A DNA stretch of 13,445 nucleotides from Euryarchaeota archaeon UBA19 (GTDB lineage: Archaea > Thermoplasmatota > Poseidoniia > Poseidoniales > Thalassarchaeaceae): positions 579 to 14,023 of the forward strand of contig DAPQ01000073.1 in the NCBI GenBank assembly GCA_002502175.1, in the 5' to 3' direction. A program made the translations under genes and the position numbers. The notes beneath the pieces were generated by a model, which was not told the origin of the DNA, made no database searches, and saw nothing but the letters and a program-made list of their open reading frames with translations. Shown here in pieces: positions 1-7,566 of the stretch (within the stretch, counting starts at the first letter, position 1; every line of letters begins with the position of its first letter).

Positions 1-189
1 GTCCTTGATGCGAACTTTACCTTCTGCCCATTCATCGGGCATTACCATGACTAATCGAGTAGCACCACAACGTTCTGCATGCTTGAATACCCACTTCATC
101 TTCTTGTCTTCAAGCACAAGATCGACAGTTCGGCCAGAAGAACGTAGTTTCGCGGCAACCTGCATGGCTGCACCACGAAGTTCTGATTC
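1..189 (-). other. HisRS anticodon-binding domain in the shifted frame (partial)
   Basis: These 63 codons, open to the window edge, read ESELRGAAMQVAAKLRSSG, then TVDLVLEDKKMKWVFKHAER, and later EWAEGKVRIKD. This is the start and middle of the C-terminal HisRS domain that recognises the tRNA-His anticodon. It joins the catalytic part without a gap if one G is dropped at 189-191. Two ATG codons lie in this frame upstream, at 219-217 and 207-205, so translation as a separate overlapping protein is possible, but a single-base indel is simpler. Roughly 25-30 residues should remain beyond the left edge, judging from family length. Confidence 0.85.
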
Positions 190-1213
190 CCATGCCAAAT
201 ACAACATCGCCGACTCCATTAGATAATTCAGGAAGTAATCCTTTGTCGGCTAGAAGCTCCATGACCACCATGTCACCGAAGCCGAAACCGGTGGCTGGCA
301 AATCATTCCCGCCCAAAGTGCCGATGAGTTTGTCATAGCGTCCACCACCACAAATTGCGCGTAGGTTTCCTGCTCTATCGTGTGCCTCGAACACGGGGCC
401 AGTGTAGTAAGCAAGACCTCGTACAACCGAAGCATCGAATGATACCCAATCTGAAATTCCGTAAGAATCACACAAAGAGAACAAAGTTTGCAACTCGATT
501 AATGCCTCACTGTCAGAGGCAAGAGCGGATGAAAGAGATTCCAAGTTTGTAATTCCAAGTACTGACCGTATGGTCGAAATAGAATCGGATGATAGTCCTA
601 AATCGCTTAACTGCGCCTCGATTACATCTTCAGGTAATTTATCCATTTTATCGACGATAACACATGTTTGTGCGAATATCTCCCCTTCTAGGCCAAGAGA
701 CCCTAGAACCTCTTCGAGTACTTTGCGACTGCTAATTCGGATGACTAAGTCCTCTGAACTGAGGCCGACTGAATCGAAAAATTGGACAAGAACCGAAAGC
801 AATTCTGCATCAGCCTCTATTCCATTCATTCCCCAAATATCGACATTCCATTGGTAATGTTCGCGACCCCTACCTCTCTGGGTTCTTTCATATCTCCAAC
901 ATTGTGGAATAGAATACCACTTGATAGGTAGCGCAAGCCCACCGGCTCTAGCCATTACCATTCGGGCTAAGGAAGGAGTCATTTCCGGCCTAAGCGCAAC
1001 TCTTCTTCCACCTTTATCTTCGAAATTGTATAGTTGCCCGACAATCTCTTCTCCAGCCTTCCGAGTGTACAACTCTTCGCTTTCTAAAACCGGAGCATCG
1101 TATTCCTCAAATCCGTGAGAGCGAGCGGCTGAGTGGAAGCGCTCAAAGAGCCAATTTCGAAGCCGCATATCCTCGGGATAGAAATCCCGAGTGCCTCGAA
1201 CGCCCTGAGTCAT
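1..1213 (-). CDS. hisS: Histidyl-tRNA synthetase, 3' end outside the window, with an apparent frameshift
   Basis: Charges tRNA-His with histidine in the cytoplasm. The ATG at 1213 gives the usual HisRS beginning (MTQGVRGTRDF). Visible class II features are the motif 2 region around CWRYERTQRGRGREHYQW, the histidine-specific RGLAYYTGPVFEA segment and CGGGRYDKLIG. Motif 3 reads GFGFGDMVV, lacking the usual Glu-Arg pair; from memory this form occurs in plant-organelle-type HisRS. The catalytic frame stays meaningful to about position 190, then continues as an unrelated 26-residue tail to a stop at 110. The anticodon-binding domain resumes in the +1 frame from 189 to the edge. One surplus base in the GGG run (189-191, CCC on the plus strand) explains this. 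It is the last gene of a minus-strand string, 26 bases after the GtrA-like gene. The family is secure; whether the break is biological or an assembly error cannot be decided here. Confidence 0.93.
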
Positions 1214-1239
1214 ATCACGCAGGGGTCATCATTCATTCT

Positions 1240-1713
1240 TCAAGCCCTACGGCTCTCCCGGAAGGTTTCGAGCCGTTCCGCCCTAGTCACTCGACCATCC
1301 GATAGTGGAAATGCATAGAATCTAAGACCAACAAATGTTAGGAATCCAAAGGCAGTTGTGTTGATCGCCCAAGACATTAGTTCACCCAATTCAATTATCT
1401 CGACAAATATGTAGAATGTGAATGTAGATACCGCCCATAAAATCGAATAAACTATCATCATTTTAGTAAAACTAGTGCGAATGTTTGAATCGGATTCGAA
1501 GGTTAACCATCGATGCAAAACATATGCTTGCAGACAACTAATTGCAAAGGATACCGCCCAGCCAAAAGTTTCTGGGGAACTCGTAAGTGTCAGGTAATTG
1601 GAAAATATCCAATATAGTACAGCAAATATTGCAACGTTAATACAACCAACCGAACAGTACATCACATATTCGCGAAATAACTTGGCCCAAGGATAGTCCT
1701 CACTAACAAGCAA
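1240..1713 (-). CDS. GtrA-like small membrane protein
   Basis: This 157-residue protein has four predicted membrane helices at about 17-37, 46-66, 83-105 and 111-131, with short basic or polar ends. Size, four-helix layout and the short positively charged segments after helices 2 and 4 (HRWLTF; GLRFYAF) match the GtrA family (PF04138), whose members are linked to moving or handling polyprenyl-phosphate-linked sugars in cell-surface glycan synthesis. The start is TTG at 1713, preceded by GAGGGA five bases upstream; the next in-frame Met (residue 18) would cut into helix 1. It lies 9 bases after the symporter stop and in the same reading frame, so only one TGA and three codons separate the two. 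Family assignment is by pattern, not alignment, and the substrate is unknown. Confidence 0.72.
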   Translation of the reverse strand: MLVSEDYPWAKLFREYVMYCSVGCINVAIFAVLYWIFSNYLTLTSSPETFGWAVSFAISCLQAYVLHRWLTFESDSNIRTSFTKMMIVYSILWAVSTFTFYIFVEIIELGELMSWAINTTAFGFLTFVGLRFYAFPLSDGRVTRAERLETFRESRRA

Positions 1714-1722
1714 ACCATTCCC

Positions 1723-3546
1723 TCACGCTTGGTCATAAGAATAACCAATGTCGGCCTCTATCACTGATCCTGTATGTGGTCTAGTCTCGCCATAGTCATC
1801 CACGAATGACCCCGGTAGGGCTTCTCCTACCTCTACAATGAACGGATCGTCACCGCCTGGTAAGGTGTCAATTGGAACTTCTGCGCCTTCTGGAACGTTT
1901 CTGTAAAGCGGTCTTGGTTCTAGTGTGAAATTGCCTGAAAGCACAGCCAATGGCCAAGGATTACTGGTTGTAGGAACGATTCGATTGATTATGATAAATC
2001 GGTTTAGTCCGATGAATAAGCCAGCGGTTATTCCCCAGAATAGCAAGATGATGGAAATTCCATTTGCATTTGTTGGATCCCATGGGTTGTCTACATTTGC
2101 TAGCATATCTGCAAAGTATGATAGAATCAAGACGCTGAACATTAGTGGGAAGCCAAGATACATGATGTAATCCCACCACTTTCCAATCCACCAATCATTG
2201 TCTCCAGTATTGATGAAATCATCTCGGAAGGAGGAGACACCATTGTCTAGGTAGTCTCGTAAAGAGAAGCCAGAGATATCATTCTCTTCCTGCCATGCAC
2301 GATAACGATTCCAGCCATACTTCCAGATTGAGTAAGCGATGAAAAGACCGCTGAACATTAGCCCGTATCCCCAAATGTGGTCTTGTACCTCTAGGAATTG
2401 TGGGAAAGCAACACCTGTTGAATCGTCGACCAAAATCCATGTTGCTGCACTTGGTAATCCAAAGAAGAAGATTGCAAGGCTAGTGAATCCAACCGCTTGA
2501 GGTCTCTCGATGCCGTGGTCGACGAAGTTTCTGACACAAAGCTCGACTGTTGAAATCATAGAAGTTAGCGCTGCAAAAGACAACGCTAGGAAGAACATTG
2601 TAACCATCGCTAATTGTACCACAGGTCCACCAGGAGCCTGAGCAAAGACTTCTGGAAGCACTAGGAAGGTGATTGCACTGCTTCCCCCACTAACCGCAGC
2701 CAGCGGGTCATCGACTACTGCGAATACCGCCATCATCACAGTTAGACCTGCGATGATTGAGATGCTATTGTTTGCAAGGCACATAGTCGCGGCATTGAGA
2801 GTTGTATCCTCGTCCTTTCTCATGTAGACTGAATAGGTAATTGCCATACCCATTCCAGCCGAACAGGACCAAGCGGATTGTGAAAGTCCGTTAATCCAAG
2901 TTTCAGGCTGGACGAGATATTCTGGCTGAATACTGAACATGTAGACAAAACCATCCAAACTGCCGTCTTCTAGATCCATTACGAATGATAGGAATAAGGC
3001 AGCAAATAGTAGAACGAATAGAGATATCATCAAACTGACATTGACCTTTTCGATTGCCTTCGCCCCTTTCCAAATTGCCAGCATAGTGATTGCTACGGCA
3101 ATCGCTTGGAAGAAGACCACTTCCATTGGATTCTGTAAGAAGGAATTCCAAACCTCAACGGTGTCTACCTCAGAGCCTAATCCGCCTCGGATTGCAGTCT
3201 GGAAGTAATTGATGCACCAGCCTGTTACGACCGCATAATAGAATCCAATAGCGGTTGAAATCCAGGCTGTCCAGAGACCCATCCAAGCGAAGCGCTTACC
3301 TGCGAAAATTCGGAATGTTCCGACAGTTCCGGTTCGGCTCCTCTTTCCTAAAGCGAATTCAGCGATAATCAGTGGAACTGACCAAAGGAATAGGAAAATC
3401 AACCAAGGAACTAGGAAAGAACCTCCACCATTAGCACCAACCATTCTTGGGAAACGCCAGATGTTTCCTGTACCAATTGCTGCACCTATGGTCGCGAAAA
3501 TCAGACCTAAACGGCCACTAAACTCGTCTGAGCCACCTTCTGCCAT
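1723..3546 (-). CDS. NSS/SLC6-family sodium:amino-acid symporter
   Basis: This 607-residue protein belongs to the neurotransmitter:sodium symporter family (LeuT fold), which uses the sodium gradient to import amino acids or related solutes. The first helix has the signature GAAIGTGNIWRFP (21-33) followed by NGGGSFLVPW. TM6 carries the unwound GMGMAITYSVYMRKDED region (231-247), with T237 matching the LeuT Na1 threonine. TM8 has AALTSMIS (325-332), where T328-S329 match the Na2 pair. It is about 100 residues longer than common prokaryotic members: a hydrophilic loop occupies about 410-455 and a soluble, acidic, Pro/Gly-rich tail about 525-607. The ATG at 3546 shares one base with the peptidase stop (TGATG), implying translational coupling. 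The substrate is not determined; pairing with a secreted peptidase suggests amino acids. Confidence 0.93.
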   Translation of the reverse strand: MAEGGSDEFSGRLGLIFATIGAAIGTGNIWRFPRMVGANGGGSFLVPWLIFLFLWSVPLIIAEFALGKRSRTGTVGTFRIFAGKRFAWMGLWTAWISTAIGFYYAVVTGWCINYFQTAIRGGLGSEVDTVEVWNSFLQNPMEVVFFQAIAVAITMLAIWKGAKAIEKVNVSLMISLFVLLFAALFLSFVMDLEDGSLDGFVYMFSIQPEYLVQPETWINGLSQSAWSCSAGMGMAITYSVYMRKDEDTTLNAATMCLANNSISIIAGLTVMMAVFAVVDDPLAAVSGGSSAITFLVLPEVFAQAPGGPVVQLAMVTMFFLALSFAALTSMISTVELCVRNFVDHGIERPQAVGFTSLAIFFFGLPSAATWILVDDSTGVAFPQFLEVQDHIWGYGLMFSGLFIAYSIWKYGWNRYRAWQEENDISGFSLRDYLDNGVSSFRDDFINTGDNDWWIGKWWDYIMYLGFPLMFSVLILSYFADMLANVDNPWDPTNANGISIILLFWGITAGLFIGLNRFIIINRIVPTTSNPWPLAVLSGNFTLEPRPLYRNVPEGAEVPIDTLPGGDDPFIVEVGEALPGSFVDDYGETRPHTGSVIEADIGYSYDQA

Positions 3547-5732
3547 CAGACATCCTCCTCATCGATAAGGTGACTTTGGTCATCGGGTAAACCAATTACT
3601 CCGCCTTCGTCGTCGAACATCGCCTTGAGGGTAAATCCGAGACCACCCCAAACCATAGTTGCGATGAAAGCGAACATCAGCAATGCCATTATTCCCGAAC
3701 CAAATGGTGCTCGATAAGGAATGGATAATTCGTAATAATTCGCAGTATCTGCGTCTGGATAAGTGAATGGGAATGCACCATTTGTAGTTCCTAATTTTGC
3801 CTTGTAGTGGATTTTACCAACTGCGGTATCAGGCAATGGGATATCGGCAAAAATAATCGTGCCATTGGAACCATCCAACAGAGTACAGGTTTCATCTTTT
3901 TCCTCAAAAGGTTCCAGAGTCCAATCTACAGAAACCCATTCTGTGGGACCAAAGTCATCTTGCTGGCGAGTTGGTTCTACAAACCTCCACATCAGATGCG
4001 TTCTGTTGATATCAGAAGTGAATGGGAATGTCTGTTCAATACACATACTAATAGGAACCTCCCCCCTTGGTGGAACTACAATATCTGAAGGAGTTTCAAT
4101 CCATTGAGTGCTGGTAGTGTTCTCTATTCCGACAACTGCCCTATACCTCGGGTCGTCTGCGATTTCAACCATGTACCATGGAACTCCGACATTGCGAACT
4201 GCAATATGAGCAATATCTTCGGGATATTCATGGAAGGCATTACCGATTTCCATAGTGTAACAGTATGAATTGTGGACACCATAGTGCCAGTCACAAAAGT
4301 CTCCAGTAGTTGGATACAAATCAGAAGACTGTAAAGCCGTATATTCGGTCATATCTCCCATTATATTTCCGTGGTATTCCAGGAATTCTTGATCTGGATT
4401 ATCACAATCTGTGCAATGACCCCATGGCCACAATACCAATTCAGAAAACGAGTGCCAGGACAATGTTGCCTTGAATTCGGATGCACCATCTCCATCGTCA
4501 TCATTCATTTCTGTCATATCTTGAATGAATTTTGTCTCAGGCTCACTATTTCCTCCAAGCCAATCTTCGTCGATTTGTCCATCTGCATCATCATCGCTAC
4601 CATCAACATGATCTTCATTGATGAGGCCGTCACCGTCATTATCCTCGTAATTTACAGGCCCGTTGTAGACGTCATTATTCGGACCTGAGGAGTAACAAGC
4701 TCCTGGGAACAGAGGGCCTGTTGCTCCAAGTGGAGCACCCCATTCATACTGATAGTTCCGATTCAAATCTACTCCATCGCAAGAAGAATCTACTTCCTCA
4801 TCAACATCTGGAAGAGGGGTAACACCGGTCACAGTATTGTCTCGTAGATTCTTTCTCCAACCACTGCGGTAGCAATTTTCCCATGCTGTTGGGCCACAGT
4901 ATTCTTCCATGTCATATCTTACTCCATCTGTGTTCAGCATTGGAATCAGGTATATTTCACGGGTGTTAACCATGTCTGTGATGAACTGCTCAGAGAAATC
5001 TTCGTCGACACCTAAATCTCCAGGACCGCAAGCAATTCCATCTCCATTGGAGTCCTGAGCAGATGCGTTCAAACTTAGACAATCTCCATCATTGTCGACT
5101 CCATCCCATCCATCTTCGTCAATTAGTCCGTCGCCATCGTTATCGATACCAGCCATTCCATAGTAGTAGGTCAACTGTTCCAGAAAGAACATTGGTACCT
5201 CGAAAGACATCCATTCCCGTGCATGGTGGTTTCCTACAAGCATTATGTCGGGTCTGTCAGCATAATTTCCATTATCACCGTTGAATTCATTGTATTCTCC
5301 ATCGCCAACATTTGCTGTAATTTTCATCCAAGGGCTTCTGTGATTGTAATACCAACCCTCATATTCGGTAGCGGTCATTTCATCTCCTCTTGCATTTACC
5401 CCACCCAAGAGTCCTTCGTGGTATTCTAGGAAGTTGGGGTTACGGTCTGCAAGGAACTGCATCCTGTCCTTCATTGAGAAATAGTCGTGGTAGGATCGGA
5501 ATTGCAACTGGTCATTTGATTCATGGGCCCAAGGAAAAATCTGGTTGACGTAATCATCTGACCATATGTCCTCTGGAGCAAGTCCTGTATCAGCATCTTG
5601 TGCAGAGACTGGAGCAACCATCGCAATAGGAGCTGCTACCGAAAGCAAAAGTGGTAAAATTAGGGCGATGGCGGGTATTCTGCGGGCTCGATAAACCTCT
5701 TCAGAGGCCGATGATGAATTGCTGGTTGCCAT
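3546..5732 (-). CDS. Secreted, membrane-anchored M14 zinc carboxypeptidase with Ca-binding-type inserts
   Basis: Predicted to trim C-terminal residues from peptides outside the cell (peptidase family M14). From the ATG at 5732 it has 728 residues: a signal peptide ending near PVSA (about residue 44), the catalytic domain, a beta-rich C-terminal part and one anchor helix near 679-704 with a short acidic cytoplasmic tail. Catalytic residues align with bovine carboxypeptidase A: HAREW gives zinc ligands H170 and E173, WRKNLR the Arg127 equivalent, DLNRNY N324/R325, SWHSFSE the third zinc ligand H427, DLYPTTG Y473, and CYTMEIG the general base E495. The position equivalent to CPA residue 255, which sets specificity, is Cys480. 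Acidic DxDxDGxxxxD repeats are inserted at about 196-245 and 362-416. A TTG at 5768 would add 12 residues; I prefer the ATG. First gene of the minus-strand string, coupled to the symporter. Confidence 0.93.
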   Translation of the reverse strand: MATSNSSSASEEVYRARRIPAIALILPLLLSVAAPIAMVAPVSAQDADTGLAPEDIWSDDYVNQIFPWAHESNDQLQFRSYHDYFSMKDRMQFLADRNPNFLEYHEGLLGGVNARGDEMTATEYEGWYYNHRSPWMKITANVGDGEYNEFNGDNGNYADRPDIMLVGNHHAREWMSFEVPMFFLEQLTYYYGMAGIDNDGDGLIDEDGWDGVDNDGDCLSLNASAQDSNGDGIACGPGDLGVDEDFSEQFITDMVNTREIYLIPMLNTDGVRYDMEEYCGPTAWENCYRSGWRKNLRDNTVTGVTPLPDVDEEVDSSCDGVDLNRNYQYEWGAPLGATGPLFPGACYSSGPNNDVYNGPVNYEDNDGDGLINEDHVDGSDDDADGQIDEDWLGGNSEPETKFIQDMTEMNDDDGDGASEFKATLSWHSFSELVLWPWGHCTDCDNPDQEFLEYHGNIMGDMTEYTALQSSDLYPTTGDFCDWHYGVHNSYCYTMEIGNAFHEYPEDIAHIAVRNVGVPWYMVEIADDPRYRAVVGIENTTSTQWIETPSDIVVPPRGEVPISMCIEQTFPFTSDINRTHLMWRFVEPTRQQDDFGPTEWVSVDWTLEPFEEKDETCTLLDGSNGTIIFADIPLPDTAVGKIHYKAKLGTTNGAFPFTYPDADTANYYELSIPYRAPFGSGIMALLMFAFIATMVWGGLGFTLKAMFDDEGGVIGLPDDQSHLIDEEDV

Positions 5733-5779
5733 GGGAACAAGGCTGTCGACATCGCAGTTGGTATTCAACGTCTCGCAAC

Positions 5780-5796
5780 TCGGTCCATAGGACCGA
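5780..5796. promoter_or_regulatory. Palindrome in the divergent promoter region
   Basis: The sequence TCGGTCC-ATA-GGACCGA is a perfect inverted repeat with 7-base arms and a 3-base spacer. It lies in the roughly 100-base gap between the carboxypeptidase (minus) and the channel (plus), just upstream of the plus-strand TATA-like element. Location and symmetry suit an operator for a dimeric regulator, but no regulator gene is in the window and I found no second copy. A short RNA hairpin is the alternative. Confidence 0.4.
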
Positions 5797-5802
5797 CGGG
5801 GG

Positions 5803-5809
5803 ATTTATG
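5803..5809 (+). promoter_or_regulatory. TATA-like element for the MscS-type channel gene
   Basis: ATTTATG, preceded by a G-rich stretch, is centred 27 bases before the ATG at 5833. That is the spacing expected between an archaeal TATA box and a transcription start falling on the start codon (leaderless mRNA). This is why the ATG at 5833 is preferred over the GTG at 5809. A single weak match, inferred only from position. Confidence 0.35.
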
Positions 5810-5832
5810 TGGGGTTGGTCGACGGCAAAACC

Positions 5833-6948
5833 ATGCAAGTTGACGAGGAGACCACCGCTGAGAGCACCGGATTTCCAGCAGATATACTGAATGATTTCAT
5901 GGCTGGAGACGAGATTTTTCTAGGATTTTCAGGTGGCACAATAGGCGTAGTAGTTGGATTAATCGTAATCTCTGTGCTCGGTGGAATTATCTCTAGAAGA
6001 TTCCTATTTCCGAGAATTATGGACTTAATTTCAAAATCTGAGCGAATTGATGGCAAAACCTTGCTTGCTCCAAAATCACTCGGCTGGATGATGGGATTCC
6101 TCATCTTCTCGGAAATGATGTCTTGGTTGCAAAATAACTCAGAACCAGTATGGGATTCTTCCATCGCTGAGAACGCTATTGAGTGGTCTTTCACTTTCTT
6201 TCTTCTTGGAATGTTACTTGCAGCATATCGTTTAGTTGACTATCTAGACGCATTTATTGTAGTCGAAGGAGAAGAAAATGCAGCTAGCAGACGTTCACTT
6301 GCGAGTGTCGCTGAATCTGTTGGACATCTCGTGGTTGCACTTCTTGCAGCATTCGTTGTTGCGGGTCTTTTCGGCCTGAATTTGAATGGATTAATCGCCG
6401 GTTTAGGTATCACTGGTCTTGCGCTAGCATTGGCTGCTAGAGACAGTGTTGCAAACATCTTCGGAGCTATTTCGATAATCATCGACCAACCATTCAACGT
6501 TGGAGATTGGATTCTTGTTGATGACATCGAGGGTGAAGTGGTGCAGATTGGTCTGCGTACCACATTAATCAGATCCTCAGCAGACACTCTGATTACCATT
6601 CCAAATTCAAATCTGGTAAATTCACCGGTTGAGAATTTTAGCCAAAGGAGATTTAGAAGAATCCAACCAAAATTTGAGTTTGAAGCAGATTCCGACCCTA
6701 CTTCTCTGAAAGATTTTTGTGACAAATTATTGGCTAAGGTCAAGGACGACCCGCGAGCGGTTAAGGATGACGATTCTTGGGTCAAAGTAAACGCATTTGG
6801 CCCTTCGAAGGTAACCGTGTCCTGCAACTTCTATTCTGTACAATCTTCTTCATCCCAACGCGAAATGACCGAGGACTTACTACTGCTTGCTAAAGAAATC
6901 GCGAAAGATTGTGGCCTAACATTCCATGAACCGCGCCTACGTCGCTGA
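5833..6948 (+). CDS. mscS: MscS-family small-conductance mechanosensitive channel
   Basis: A membrane channel expected to open under membrane tension and release solutes during osmotic downshock. The 371 residues contain helices near 36-58, 83-99, 116-136 and 162-182, then the pore-lining helix around 184-203 (LIAGLGITGLALALAARDS) with the Gly/Ala pattern of MscS TM3. The conserved beta domain follows with DQPFNVGDWILVDDIEGEV and TLITIPNSNLVNSPVENFSQ, then an alpha/beta C-terminal domain. It has one or two more N-terminal helices than E. coli MscS (286 residues), common in the wider family. A GTG at 5809 would add eight residues. It diverges from the carboxypeptidase and sits 18 bases before the phosphoglycerate mutase, probably co-transcribed. 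Gating and ion preference cannot be read from sequence. Confidence 0.93.
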   Translation: MQVDEETTAESTGFPADILNDFMAGDEIFLGFSGGTIGVVVGLIVISVLGGIISRRFLFPRIMDLISKSERIDGKTLLAPKSLGWMMGFLIFSEMMSWLQNNSEPVWDSSIAENAIEWSFTFFLLGMLLAAYRLVDYLDAFIVVEGEENAASRRSLASVAESVGHLVVALLAAFVVAGLFGLNLNGLIAGLGITGLALALAARDSVANIFGAISIIIDQPFNVGDWILVDDIEGEVVQIGLRTTLIRSSADTLITIPNSNLVNSPVENFSQRRFRRIQPKFEFEADSDPTSLKDFCDKLLAKVKDDPRAVKDDDSWVKVNAFGPSKVTVSCNFYSVQSSSSQREMTEDLLLLAKEIAKDCGLTFHEPRLRR

Positions 6949-6966
6949 TTTAGAGGGGCGCGATTC

Positions 6967-7566
6967 ATGACAATACTGGTACTGATTAGGCACGGCCAAT
7001 CAGTGTGGAATGCAACTAATCGCTTCACTGGTTGGACTGATGTCGAACTCTCAGAAAAAGGAGAGGGCGAGGCTGCGGCTGCTGGAGAACAATTAGCCGA
7101 TGTTCGCTTTGATGTTGTACATACTAGTGCATTAATCCGCGCTCAAAAGACTGCTGAAATTGTGATGAGCAAGAATAGAGTGTCTGGAGAAATTGAAACT
7201 AAACAAGATGAGCGATTGAATGAGAGGCACTATGGTGACTTGCAGGGCCTCAATAAGGCCGAGACTGCAGAAATCCATGGAGCGGAACAAGTCCATATCT
7301 GGAGACGCTCATTTGACGTTCCTCCGCCAGGTGGCGAATCTTTGGAAATGACCGCCGAGAGAACAATCCCATATTTTGTCGAGGAAATCATTCCTGATCT
7401 TGATTCGGGAATGAATGTCCTTGTAGCCGCACATGGCAATTCATTACGTTCAATCGTAATGCACATTGAGGAAATTTCGCCAGAGGAAATTACCAAGCTC
7501 GAGATTCCAACTGGAGTTCCAATGTACTACGAATTTGACAACGGAACGATTAGCCGATTAGAATAA
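6967..7566 (+). CDS. gpmA: 2,3-bisphosphoglycerate-dependent phosphoglycerate mutase
   Basis: Interconverts 3- and 2-phosphoglycerate in glycolysis/gluconeogenesis in the cytosol. At 199 residues it is a short form of the cofactor-dependent (histidine phosphatase) type; E. coli GpmA is about 250. Diagnostic segments are LIRHGQSVWN (H9 is the phosphorylated histidine), NRFTGWTDVELSEKG, TSALIRAQKT, LNERHYGDLQGLNKAET (E86 is the acid/base) and AAHGNSLRSI (H156). The NRFTGW and LNERHYG segments separate true mutases from generic phosphatases of the superfamily. The ATG at 6967 is preceded by GAGGGG, a plausible ribosome-binding site. It lies 18 bases after the channel gene. Its stop codon directly abuts the stop of the converging gene, with no base between. 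Confidence 0.94.
   Translation: MTILVLIRHGQSVWNATNRFTGWTDVELSEKGEGEAAAAGEQLADVRFDVVHTSALIRAQKTAEIVMSKNRVSGEIETKQDERLNERHYGDLQGLNKAETAEIHGAEQVHIWRRSFDVPPPGGESLEMTAERTIPYFVEEIIPDLDSGMNVLVAAHGNSLRSIVMHIEEISPEEITKLEIPTGVPMYYEFDNGTISRLE

Noticed and set aside
1714..1725. Stop-codon readthrough joining the symporter to the GtrA-like protein, which share a reading frame
   Set aside because: A TTG with a GAGGGA sequence at proper distance follows the TGA, both proteins are complete families on their own, and nothing marks the TGA as recoded.
5733..5768. TTG start for the carboxypeptidase at 5768
   Set aside because: It lengthens an already long signal-peptide n-region without adding a feature; the ATG at 5732 is preferred, though not proven.
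6240..6827. A 195-residue open frame on the minus strand inside the channel gene
   Set aside because: It is antisense to an unambiguous MscS sequence, has no recognisable domain and is Ser/Thr-rich in the way shadow frames are.
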